A stretch of 64,000 nt of DNA. Source: Bacteroidota bacterium. GTDB taxonomy: Bacteria > Bacteroidota > Bacteroidia > Bacteroidales > FEN-979. The stretch lies in NCBI GenBank assembly GCA_026391775.1, contig JAPLDK010000011.1:1-64000 (forward strand), written 5' to 3'. Made by a program: the position numbers and the translations under genes. The notes under the pieces were generated by a model. The model was not told where the DNA came from and did no database searches. It worked only from the letters and a program-made list of their open reading frames with translations. Of the stretch, positions 9,164 to 17,808 are shown piece by piece (position 1 is the stretch's first letter; each line of letters starts with the position of its first letter).

Positions 9164-9970
9164 ATGAAATTATCCCTGAAGAAATTTGTTCCGTTCTGGC
9201 TTGCGAAAAAGCTGAGAGGAGCTTATCAGAAGACCTCAGCGATTTTCCTGCGTGGCGATGCCTATTATTGCCCTTACTGCGGATATTCATTCCGTAAATT
9301 TCGCCCAGGAGGTATAGACTTACCTGTAATCTATGAGCAACAGATCATCGGAGCCGGATATCGTCTTAATGACGTCTGCCCCCGATGCCATTCACTTGAC
9401 AGGGACCGGCTTGTTTATCTTTTCATGAGCCAAAAGACGAACATTTTTTCTACTCCGGTAAAAGTTTTTCACGTTGCCCCTGAAGGTTGTATCAGAGCGA
9501 TGCTGAGTCGCATGCCCAATATTTCCTATGAGGCAGGAATGAAGTACCATGAAGGATTTTATTATGAACGGAATACAAATACCCTGGATATTACAGACCT
9601 TAAATTTGAAGATGAGGTTTTTGACGTCATTATCTGCAATCATGTGCTTGAGCATATTGAGGATGACCTGAAGGCCATTGGTGAGCTTTACCGTGTATTG
9701 AAACCCGGGGGTTGGGCCATATTGCAGGTTCCGATCTCAAAAATCCAAGAGAAAACCTTTGAGGATCATACGGTAAAAACTCCTGAACAAAGAGAGAAAG
9801 TTTTTGGCCAGTATGACCACGTTCGGATTTACGGACAGGATTATCAGAGTAGGCTTGAGAAAAGAGGGTTTATTGTTAAACGGCATAATCCATACCGCGA
9901 CAAATGGCCTGTTGAACTTGATCAATATGCGATTAACCCCGAAGAAGATTTATATATTGCTTACAAATAA
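9164..9970 (+). CDS. SAM-dependent methyltransferase with N-terminal zinc-ribbon-like segment
   Basis: A 268-aa class I methyltransferase. The N-terminal part has two Cys pairs, CPYCGYSF and CPRCHSLDRDR, which probably bind zinc. The central part shows VFDVIICNHVLEHIEDD, the post-II motif, followed by ELYRVLKPGGWAILQVP, typical of Methyltransf_11 proteins. Motif I is weaker (VFHVAPEGCIRAML). Proteins of this layout are common in capsule and O-antigen loci, where they may methylate a sugar. It follows the beta-helix gene by 18 nt and precedes a sensor kinase gene by 6 nt. The acceptor is unknown. Confidence 0.8.
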   Translation: MKLSLKKFVPFWLAKKLRGAYQKTSAIFLRGDAYYCPYCGYSFRKFRPGGIDLPVIYEQQIIGAGYRLNDVCPRCHSLDRDRLVYLFMSQKTNIFSTPVKVFHVAPEGCIRAMLSRMPNISYEAGMKYHEGFYYERNTNTLDITDLKFEDEVFDVIICNHVLEHIEDDLKAIGELYRVLKPGGWAILQVPISKIQEKTFEDHTVKTPEQREKVFGQYDHVRIYGQDYQSRLEKRGFIVKRHNPYRDKWPVELDQYAINPEEDLYIAYK

Positions 9971-9976
9971 TCCAAC

Positions 9977-11392
9977 ATGAACACCTTAAGCATCATACTC
10001 ATAATAGTATTGTTACTACTGATTTTAATTGCGGTTTTGCAGATCATCTCCGCCAGGAAGCAATCAGTAAGTCTTAAGAATAAGGTGAAAGAGAAGGAAG
10101 GAGAGCTTCAAAATGCCCTGGCAAAGATCAGGGACTATGAGGTGGGAATTGAGAAGCAGGTAAGTCAGAGAACTCTTGTAATTAAAGAAGAGTATGACGA
10201 GAAAAGGGAAAGGGATATGATTTTGAAGAAGGCTTTGAAAAAAGCAGAAGACGCCAATTTTCTTCTCAATTCTTTTCTCTCAAATGTGAGTTCAGAGATC
10301 AGAACGCCGTTAAATAACATCATTGGCTTTGCAAGCCTTCTTGAAGCGGAGCTTTCGGTGATGGAAAACAAGGAGTTGTTTGATTATGCCCATGCTGTCT
10401 TAGAAAGCGGTGACAGGTTGCTTCATTTGCTGAATAACATTATAGATATCAGCAGGGTTGAGTCTAATGATTTTACTCTTAAACCCATACCCTCCGCTCT
10501 GAATGGGATCGTAGCAAATACCATCCAGGTATATCTTTTTCAGGCCAACAAGAAAAAGCTTAAATTGAATTTTAAACCGGGTGATATCCCCGAAGGCCTT
10601 GCTGATGAGACAGGGCTCTCAAAAGCACTTAGTATTGTTTTGGATAACTCCATCAAATTTACTGAACAAGGCTTTATTAATATCTCAACTGACTTCCATA
10701 AAGAAAGAAACCTGATCTCTGTAAGGGTCAAGGATACCGGAGTCGGTATAGACCCTGCATTTTTGCCGGAACTTCTTGCGGCATTTAAAACCGAGAATAC
10801 AGGGTTTTCAAAAGAAGGCAAGGGTGCAGGCCTGGGATTGCCCCTGGCAAAAAGTCTTCTTGAAATGATGCAGGGAATATTGGAGATCCAATCTGAAAAA
10901 GGTGTGGGAACTACTGTAACCCTTTTCTTAAGGGCTTGCACTGCACATTCCCTGGAATTTGCACCTCCTCCTCAGGAGTCAAAAAAGAAGGCCAGAGGAC
11001 TGCACGACCTCGATATCTTTATTGTGGAAGACGACATGATGAATAAACTAGTACTTACCGAAATGACCAAATCACTGGGCCAGGTTGTGGCAGCAGTTAA
11101 TGGGGATGAAACCCTGAAAATAATTAAAGGGAAAGTCGCCGAGAACAAATTTTTCGATATCATGCTCTTCGACATCAACCTTCCCCCTCCCTGGGACGGA
11201 GTAAAGCTGATGCAGGAAATCCGCAAAACCTGGAAGCAGTACAGATCAATTCCTTTTGTTGCCCAAACAGCTTATGCAATGGCCGGAGACCGTGAAAAAC
11301 TACTTGAAGCCGGATTTGATGATTATATCTCCAAACCCATCAACCAGCAGCAGCTATATTCAATAATGAAGAACCAACTGAATAAGTATTGA
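9977..11392 (+). CDS. Hybrid histidine kinase-like protein lacking the phospho-acceptor His
   Basis: A 471-aa protein: an N-terminal membrane segment (about 3-25), a coiled coil (30-95), a HisKA-like dimerisation helix (about 95-165), a HATPase domain (N box VLDNSIKFTEQG, G1 DTGVGID, G2 GKGAGLGLPLAKS) and a receiver domain (about 345-465; VEDD, phospho-acceptor Asp399 in LFDINLPP, Lys in SKPI). The H box reads NVSSEIRTPLNNI, so the usual His is Ser106 (codon TCA, 10292-10294). The ATP-binding domain looks intact. It has no periplasmic sensor domain. It may signal by partnering with the intact kinase encoded 4 nt downstream, or have only a structural role; both are inference. Confidence 0.85.
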   Translation: MNTLSIILIIVLLLLILIAVLQIISARKQSVSLKNKVKEKEGELQNALAKIRDYEVGIEKQVSQRTLVIKEEYDEKRERDMILKKALKKAEDANFLLNSFLSNVSSEIRTPLNNIIGFASLLEAELSVMENKELFDYAHAVLESGDRLLHLLNNIIDISRVESNDFTLKPIPSALNGIVANTIQVYLFQANKKKLKLNFKPGDIPEGLADETGLSKALSIVLDNSIKFTEQGFINISTDFHKERNLISVRVKDTGVGIDPAFLPELLAAFKTENTGFSKEGKGAGLGLPLAKSLLEMMQGILEIQSEKGVGTTVTLFLRACTAHSLEFAPPPQESKKKARGLHDLDIFIVEDDMMNKLVLTEMTKSLGQVVAAVNGDETLKIIKGKVAENKFFDIMLFDINLPPPWDGVKLMQEIRKTWKQYRSIPFVAQTAYAMAGDREKLLEAGFDDYISKPINQQQLYSIMKNQLNKY

Positions 11393-11396
11393 TTTT

Positions 11397-12725
11397 ATGG
11401 ATGATTTGAAAATAAAAGAACTCGAATTACAGATTAAAGAGCTGGAAGTTAACTATTCTCAGGCAATAAAGGACCTGGAGAAGGCTAAGATTAAAGCATA
11501 CGATGCCGAACGCACCAAAACAATTTTCCTGGCCAATATGAGCCATGAGATCAGAACTCCGATGAACAGCATCATTGGAATTTATAATATTCTTGACCAG
11601 ACCAATCTTAGCCCTGAACAACGTGAACTTCTTGAGGTTATTAATATTTCCAGCCATAATCTGTTGGCCATAATCAATGATATTCTTGATTTTTCAAAAA
11701 TAAAGGCCGGCCAGCTAAAACTCGAAAACAAACCATTCCTGCTTCACGAAGAAATTCATCAGGTGATAAAGATGTTATCCCTCAGGGCCAGAGGCAAAGG
11801 GATTGAACTTTCATACAGGATTCAGTCCTCAGTTCCGGAATGCATTATAGGAGATGCTGTTCGTTTACATCAGATATTGGTTAACCTCACCAACAACGCA
11901 TTAAAGTTTACCCTGGAGGGCTCCGTTGTTGTTTCAGTGGAGATTCTTGATGCAGCCCGGCTTGATGACCTTCGGCTAACTGAGTACTTGCCTGATAATG
12001 TATTTAAAATGAATACCCTGCCTCAGGGAAATGTCCTGCTTAAATTTGAAGTGAGCGATACTGGGGTCGGAATTCCTGAGGAAGATCAGGCAAATCTGTT
12101 CAAGGAATATGCACAGTTGGACAGCCCTTTGATAAAGCAATTCGAAGGTACTGGTCTTGGCTTATCGATCTCAAAGAATCTGATCGATCTGATGAAGGGC
12201 AAAATCGGAGTAATAAGTAAAAAGGATAGTGGCTCTACGTTCTGGTTTACTTTATTGTACGAGGCTGGCGACATAGAAGCCTTCAGGAATAACATCAGCC
12301 AGAAACAAAAGAAAGTCAGGAAAAGCAGACCTTTGACTATACTGCTGGTAGAGGATAACATCCTCAATCAGAAATTTGCTGCCACAACTCTAAACCGAGC
12401 CGGGCACCAGGTTGAGATTGCAGAAAATGGGAAAGTCGCCTTTGAAAAATTCCGTGAAACGCATTATGATCTTATCATCATGGATATTGCCATGCCAATA
12501 ATGGATGGTCTGGAATCAACCCATGTAATCAGGAACTATGAGAAAGAGCAAAAGGAAAAAGACCCTGTTAATGCAAAGCTGCCAATAAAGATAATAGCAG
12601 TAACTGCCCATGTTATCATGACGGACCGGGATAAATGTCTTGCGGCAGGAATGGATGAATATCTGGCAAAGCCATACCGGCCGAAAGAACTCACTGATGT
12701 TATCGATTTGCTTGAGATCGAATAA
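11397..12725 (+). CDS. Cytosolic hybrid histidine kinase (HisKA-HATPase-REC)
   Basis: A 442-aa protein without membrane segments or a PAS/GAF domain. A short coiled coil (1-40) leads into HisKA with an intact H box (ANMSHEIRTPMNSI, His50), then HATPase (N box LTNNALKFT, G1 DTGVGIP, G2 GTGLGLSIS) and a receiver domain with LLVEDN, phospho-acceptor Asp363 in IMDIAMPIMDG and Lys in AKPY. It starts 4 nt after the preceding kinase-like gene and is the last gene of the polysaccharide unit. The two proteins are paralogous in layout; this one keeps all catalytic residues and so may be the active partner. Its stop faces that of the next gene on the other strand, 1 nt apart. Confidence 0.88.
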   Translation: MDDLKIKELELQIKELEVNYSQAIKDLEKAKIKAYDAERTKTIFLANMSHEIRTPMNSIIGIYNILDQTNLSPEQRELLEVINISSHNLLAIINDILDFSKIKAGQLKLENKPFLLHEEIHQVIKMLSLRARGKGIELSYRIQSSVPECIIGDAVRLHQILVNLTNNALKFTLEGSVVVSVEILDAARLDDLRLTEYLPDNVFKMNTLPQGNVLLKFEVSDTGVGIPEEDQANLFKEYAQLDSPLIKQFEGTGLGLSISKNLIDLMKGKIGVISKKDSGSTFWFTLLYEAGDIEAFRNNISQKQKKVRKSRPLTILLVEDNILNQKFAATTLNRAGHQVEIAENGKVAFEKFRETHYDLIIMDIAMPIMDGLESTHVIRNYEKEQKEKDPVNAKLPIKIIAVTAHVIMTDRDKCLAAGMDEYLAKPYRPKELTDVIDLLEIE

Positions 12726-12726
12726 A

Positions 12727-15700
12727 TCAGAGCTTCACAACCTTTAAATAATATTGCCTGTCGTTATGCTTTAGGAGCAGTAAATAAAGACCTGTTTTTA
12801 AAGTTGTTACCTGTAGTATTGTAGTTTTATCCTTTATTGGTCTTGATGTGATCAATTCCCCCCTGAGATCAAGCAAAGAGACATTATCTGCTGACCCTGC
12901 CTGCTCCTTCATAAGAATACTTATACTTGCATTGAATGGATTCGGATAAACTGTAAACAACTCACCGAAGGTTATATCGTTGATTGCGTCGGGGCATTTA
13001 ATAAAATTGATCCAGGCAGTGTCTATGGAAACACAACTCGCTTTTGTTACATATATCCAAACAGCCAGAAGCCCGAGGCCATGATTCAAAGAATCCACTT
13101 TCGTGAATTGGGTAGTATCTCCGTTTGACCAGAGGTAATTATCAGCACCGGTACCTCCATTCAGGTATATGCTTTTGTTTGCACAAAGGTTGGTGTCGGG
13201 CTGTTTCGGAATTACTGGAAGCGGGTTGATGTTAACATAGATCGTATCAGCATTATAACACCCCTTGAGGCTTTTGGCCTGGTACCAAACCGTGTCTCTT
13301 CCGATCCTAGCCAGATTGGGGCAAAACATGCTTCCCTGAACCCCGGAGCTGCCTCCGAAATGGCCGTACCATGGAGTTCCTGTCATAAGATGGCAGGAGT
13401 CGTCATTTGCGCAATATTGTGGAAGAAGGCCTGAAAGCGTCACGATTGGAATTTTCTCAACATGTATCCTCGTTGTGTCATCTGCCGAACAATCCCATTG
13501 GTTAGATACGTGGACAGTATACCTGGTTAGAGTGTCCGGCCGTACAGTTATTGATGCTGTTGTATCGCCGGTACTCCATAAGAAACGACTTCCTTCATGG
13601 ACTGTAAGAACAATTGAATCACCCATACAGATAGTCGAGTCCCGGAAAAGGCCGGGTATGGGAAAAGGATGCCGTATAATTAATATGCTATCACGAAAGA
13701 TATTCCCCAGGAGGTTGTAAACCTTAACCCTGTACAATGTGGTGATTTTAGGAGAAACTGTTGGGTTATAGATCGCAGTATCACTCATTGTTGAATCATA
13801 AGGAACTGAAGTCCAAACAATATAGTCTGAGCTGGTAATGGTATCAAGTATTGAGATGTTAATGCTTGTACCCGAACAAGCTTCAGGTATGGAATCTGAC
13901 CTGAACCTGAAAAAGCAACTATCCTTCATTCCATCCTGACTATGGGCAATTGCATACATGCTGTCTCTCCCAATCCAGAAAGAATACGGTTTATTCACTT
14001 TCATCATTCCGGATGAATCAACTGAAAATGACAGGTAATGATTTCCAATGAAGGTCCATGAAATGCTTGAGGGAGAATAAATTGAATCAATCACAAGTGA
14101 GTGCATATCGATGGAGGGAAAGAGGGCGTTAGCAGTCTCCTGTTGAAGGGGATAGCTGGACTTTTTAAAGAAGCCTGAGGAACGCAATCCAAATCCGCTG
14201 ATCTTCACTGTGTCGTGAAATGCCGTATCATGTGTTATTGTGAAATTCGCAATACTGGCCGAATCAGGCACTTCGATAATTCCGGAATACTGTATCCAAA
14301 GAGTTGTGTCGGAGTTAATTTCTAGTGACTGTGTCTGACTGAATCCGGGGAAGGTTACAGTAAGACGGACCATGCTTTGATGACTTCTTGAACACTTGGT
14401 ATAGATTTTAAACTGGTTAGATCTCTTTTCAAGACCGGCGAGTCCGGTTACCTGGCAAATCGTGCCACCTCCCTCTATTTTAAAACATTTTCCTCCACTG
14501 GAAGGCACACCGTCAGTTGCATCGAATTTGCCCTGAATAGTCACTATATCATAGTCGAATCCATCAGGCCAGCCGTCATTATCAAGATCAACATTAAGTT
14601 TTGGGAAAATATTGACTACCTTCTGGGGTATGCTGTCGTAAAGCAATGCCTTCCACTGTGAATAAGTCCTGATAGGTATGCTTTTTGAGGAACACCAGAC
14701 CAAAAGGCTGTCCATACGCTGAAGGTAGGCATTCCATCCCCCGTAGGAATATGTCAGCCTTGCCAGATCAAAAAGGACATAATGCCTGGCAATAGCATTT
14801 GCAATGATATGAGAATTGTATTTAAAGCTCGAATTTTCCATCGACAGGGCTTCACTGTTTATAGAAAACTGCCTGGTCTTGCCTGGATTGAATTCGTTAT
14901 AACAGAATAAGGAAGGATTAATAAAAGAAGTGGCTTGTTTAAACCCGAGAAAATCGCCCAGGCAAGCTTTTATATTCACCGGGTTGATCCATGGATACTT
15001 CCCATCGGGGTGAATCCAGGTCAAAGGCCTGCTGAGATTAACCGAGTCAAAGATATCAAGCGACCTCCTGCCAAGGATCTCAACCGCTGAGTCATGCATC
15101 ACAACGTTATTATTCTGAAGTTTGTGGTAGCGGAAATACCAATGATCGGAAAAGCTGATAGGCTCATCCCAGAATGATTTGATATAGAGAGTATCGGGAT
15201 CGGAAATGTTAACAGACTGAACATCATAAAATAAGCAAAGATGGTTAACAGGTTCATTTAGGAATACTGCAAAAAAAGGCGATGGGGAAAGCAGGTCATG
15301 GAATTCGCCGGGATTATAACTGATCACTTTATTTCCAAAAACATTGATATACCCTTCACCATAGGAATGAGTAGTGTCATATGATACATATTTAAGGCAT
15401 ATTTTCTGGCCTGTAATGTGGTCAACCCCTGGTTTATTCCTGAAAATATTTGTGTCCTGATAGGATAATACATTGAAAAACTGTGTTGCATGGGTCGGAG
15501 TATTATCCATTAGTTCTATTCCACGATTGGACAGCGCCCTTAAAGTATCAACATATTGAGGAACCAGCGGAAGCACATAAGAAGTGACGGCGAAGGAATA
15601 CTTTCGTCCATATTTTGAGAACAATGAATCATAGGAATGTACTTTGTTTATGGGAGGATTTTCGTCGATCCTGAACCCAATACCTCCCCTCTTCGTCGCA

Positions 15701-15783
15701 TTCTGGCTAATTCCAGTGGAGGGAAGTAGCACCGCTAAAGCAATGATCAGCAGAAGATTGTATTTAATTCCTTGTATCATCAT
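12727..15783 (-). CDS. Large T9SS-secreted protein with deacetylase-like N-terminus and Ig-like repeats
   Basis: A 1018-aa protein with a signal peptide (IKYNLLLIIALAVLLPSTG). Residues of about 30-400 resemble a polysaccharide deacetylase/NodB-like barrel (GIGFRIDENPP, then SNRGIELMDNTPTHATQF), but the classical metal ligands are not clearly conserved. The middle has LDNDGWPDGFDY and beta-sandwich segments, then two or three Ig/PKD-like domains with paired Cys (SGTSINIS, CMGDSIVLT). The C-terminus is a T9SS type A sorting domain (LFTVYPNPFNASISI through LKTGLYLLLLKHN). It is the last gene of an operon with PorP/SprF and a PKD protein. The catalytic role is unproven. Confidence 0.72.
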   Translation of the reverse strand: MMIQGIKYNLLLIIALAVLLPSTGISQNATKRGGIGFRIDENPPINKVHSYDSLFSKYGRKYSFAVTSYVLPLVPQYVDTLRALSNRGIELMDNTPTHATQFFNVLSYQDTNIFRNKPGVDHITGQKICLKYVSYDTTHSYGEGYINVFGNKVISYNPGEFHDLLSPSPFFAVFLNEPVNHLCLFYDVQSVNISDPDTLYIKSFWDEPISFSDHWYFRYHKLQNNNVVMHDSAVEILGRRSLDIFDSVNLSRPLTWIHPDGKYPWINPVNIKACLGDFLGFKQATSFINPSLFCYNEFNPGKTRQFSINSEALSMENSSFKYNSHIIANAIARHYVLFDLARLTYSYGGWNAYLQRMDSLLVWCSSKSIPIRTYSQWKALLYDSIPQKVVNIFPKLNVDLDNDGWPDGFDYDIVTIQGKFDATDGVPSSGGKCFKIEGGGTICQVTGLAGLEKRSNQFKIYTKCSRSHQSMVRLTVTFPGFSQTQSLEINSDTTLWIQYSGIIEVPDSASIANFTITHDTAFHDTVKISGFGLRSSGFFKKSSYPLQQETANALFPSIDMHSLVIDSIYSPSSISWTFIGNHYLSFSVDSSGMMKVNKPYSFWIGRDSMYAIAHSQDGMKDSCFFRFRSDSIPEACSGTSINISILDTITSSDYIVWTSVPYDSTMSDTAIYNPTVSPKITTLYRVKVYNLLGNIFRDSILIIRHPFPIPGLFRDSTICMGDSIVLTVHEGSRFLWSTGDTTASITVRPDTLTRYTVHVSNQWDCSADDTTRIHVEKIPIVTLSGLLPQYCANDDSCHLMTGTPWYGHFGGSSGVQGSMFCPNLARIGRDTVWYQAKSLKGCYNADTIYVNINPLPVIPKQPDTNLCANKSIYLNGGTGADNYLWSNGDTTQFTKVDSLNHGLGLLAVWIYVTKASCVSIDTAWINFIKCPDAINDITFGELFTVYPNPFNASISILMKEQAGSADNVSLLDLRGELITSRPIKDKTTILQVTTLKTGLYLLLLKHNDRQYYLKVVKL

Positions 15784-15785
15784 TT

Positions 15786-16718
15786 TCAGTAGTCTTTTAT
15801 CTTTAGAGGGTTCGCTTTTTTCTGTTTTTTCCCTTGAAGTGTATAACCCAGAGTGATTTCATGTGTACCGCTGCTTTTTCCCATCATTGCACTACCCGAA
15901 AATTCATAGTTATACCCTAAAACGAAAGAATTTGCAATGGAGAAACCGGCGTTTGCCACGATAGTGTTCCCTTTGCGGTATAGGAGCCCCAACCAGAAAC
16001 TTTCTTTATATTTAATCATCAAACCCGCATCGATAATCCAGGGGGTGCCCTGCATGTTACGGTAAAGCACATCAAACTGCATCCCCCAGTCCTTACCAAA
16101 CATAAGCAAATAATTCAGGTAAGCCTGGAAGTTCGTCCCCATTGTAAGATAGTTGGAATACTGGGTTTCCTGATACAGTGATTTGTTATTAAAAAGGTAT
16201 GGGAATCCAACACAGATATTCAGAGTTTTAAAGGAATACATAAGGCTTGCACCGCAGTTAATGTAGGTTTCGGTGGTCTTCCCTGATCCATTGATCATAG
16301 GATCGTTTGGATCAGCAATAATCAGGTTTGACAGGTCAATTGAGTTTTGGTATAAACCCGGACTGATACCGAAGTGAAGAAAATGATCGGTGGCCAGGTG
16401 AAGGTGATAAGCATAATTCAGATTAAAGGAGAAGTATCTGACTATTCCGGCCTTGTTAAGCAAAACATTAGCTCCAAGGCCCATATTTTGGTAAGGAGTT
16501 CCTTCAATATTGACAGCTCCTGTCACGGGAGCTCCGGGTACGCCGGTCCATTCATTCCGCTGAGTCAGATACACCTGGAATAAGGAAGAAATTCCGGTGA
16601 AGGACGGGGCAAGAATCCCCGGATTAATACGGTATTCATCCAAAACCGGATATTGCTGGGCGTTGATGATTCGCGGGGCAAACATTAAAATTAGGAACAA
16701 CAACCGGTAATTACGCAT
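15786..16718 (-). CDS. PorP/SprF family outer membrane protein
   Basis: A 310-aa protein with a signal peptide ending at INAQQ and the family hallmarks: an N-terminal QQYPVLDEYRINPGILAPSFTG segment, of which the NP.. AG-like pattern is typical, then QRNEWTGVPGAP, followed by alternating strands of a beta-barrel up to GYTLQGKK. PorP/SprF proteins anchor or help export T9SS cargo carrying type B (CHU_C) sorting domains. The gene directly upstream encodes such a cargo protein, which is the usual pairing. It lies 2 nt before the large T9SS protein gene in the same operon. Confidence 0.85.
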   Translation of the reverse strand: MRNYRLLFLILMFAPRIINAQQYPVLDEYRINPGILAPSFTGISSLFQVYLTQRNEWTGVPGAPVTGAVNIEGTPYQNMGLGANVLLNKAGIVRYFSFNLNYAYHLHLATDHFLHFGISPGLYQNSIDLSNLIIADPNDPMINGSGKTTETYINCGASLMYSFKTLNICVGFPYLFNNKSLYQETQYSNYLTMGTNFQAYLNYLLMFGKDWGMQFDVLYRNMQGTPWIIDAGLMIKYKESFWLGLLYRKGNTIVANAGFSIANSFVLGYNYEFSGSAMMGKSSGTHEITLGYTLQGKKQKKANPLKIKDY

Positions 16719-16737
16719 AGTTCAGGAGTTCATCTGA

Positions 16738-17799
16738 TCATTTTAATATATTCACGTTACCTTTGTAAAGATTTTGATTAAAACAGCGGACGAAATAATA
16801 GTAAGTGTCATTTGCCAGTTGTTTCCCGTTAAATGAACCGTCCCAGTCGTTCCTGTAATCGCCGCTTGAAAATACTTCAATTCCGTATCGGTTATAAACA
16901 TTGACCTGGCAAGGTTTAAAATCACTAAGATTTAAGATTTCCCAACGGTCATTATAGCCGTCTCCGTTAGGTGTAAACAGATTGCTGATAACCGGTTCCG
17001 GGCCTCGTTCAGTGACAGTAACATTGAATCCTTCCTGGCCGGAGCATGAGAATTTGAAAGCTTCTACTGAATAATGGCCTGCTTTTGTGACCAAAATGGT
17101 ATATGTCGTTTCTTTTGTTGACCATCGTATACTGTCGTATGTTCCCTGAACACTAACAAATAGCGAATCACCTTTACGCATAACGGTATCCCTGGAGAAA
17201 TCGAGGACAACGGCCGGAGGGCCTGCCACATAAACTGAATGAGACACAGAATCCTCGCAGCCAACAAGGAATCCTGCCACAAGTGTCACATGAAATGTGC
17301 CTGAGTCAGGATAGAAATGTACCGGGTTTTTAACACCTGAAAGTGTAGTCCCATCGCCGAATCTCCAAAAATAATGAACTGTAGTATCTCCGTGGATGAG
17401 AGTTTGGTTTGAAAACCTCGCTGGTTCCTGAACACAGCCGGAGCTCGAAGTGAATAACGGGGTCAGAAAATCTACCGGAACCAGTTTGTATAAAGCTTTT
17501 GCCAGGCCGTTTTTTGTGATTGCTTTTAACCCGACATTATGGAGGCCGGGAGATTGAAAATTGGCAGTATTTACTGAATCGTTGCCATCGTTGAATTTTC
17601 CGTTACCATCAAGATCCCAGGCTAGTGAGACGATGCTGTCTCTTGGTTGTACTGCAGTATCTGAAATAGTACATTTGCTTGTAAAATGGGTGATTCCTCC
17701 AAGGCAAACGGTATCGAAGGTGAAATTGACCACAAGTTCCTGCCCAAGGGAGGGCAGGAACCAGGTCAATACTATGATTGCCAGCAGAATTTTCCTCAT
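16738..17799 (-). CDS. PKD-domain protein with type B T9SS sorting domain
   Basis: A 353-aa secreted protein: a signal peptide (MRKILLAIIVLTWFLPSLG), a calcium-binding-like LDGNGKFNDGND stretch, a PKD domain (HYFWRFGDGTTLSGVKNP), a further beta-sandwich, and the C-terminal gliding-motility-associated CHU_C domain (ISNLFTPNGDGYNDRWEI, then YNRYGIEVF, and NDWDGSFNG). The last directs export by T9SS and usually requires a partner PorP/SprF protein, here encoded 19 nt downstream. Probable role is a cell-surface adhesin or matrix protein; no enzyme domain is visible. Confidence 0.85.
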   Translation of the reverse strand: MRKILLAIIVLTWFLPSLGQELVVNFTFDTVCLGGITHFTSKCTISDTAVQPRDSIVSLAWDLDGNGKFNDGNDSVNTANFQSPGLHNVGLKAITKNGLAKALYKLVPVDFLTPLFTSSSGCVQEPARFSNQTLIHGDTTVHYFWRFGDGTTLSGVKNPVHFYPDSGTFHVTLVAGFLVGCEDSVSHSVYVAGPPAVVLDFSRDTVMRKGDSLFVSVQGTYDSIRWSTKETTYTILVTKAGHYSVEAFKFSCSGQEGFNVTVTERGPEPVISNLFTPNGDGYNDRWEILNLSDFKPCQVNVYNRYGIEVFSSGDYRNDWDGSFNGKQLANDTYYYFVRCFNQNLYKGNVNILK

Positions 17800-17808
17800 T
17801 TTCGGATC

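Noticed and set aside
12700-12740. Terminator between the hybrid kinase gene and the large T9SS gene
   Set aside because: The two stops are 1 nt apart and no hairpin with a T run was found.
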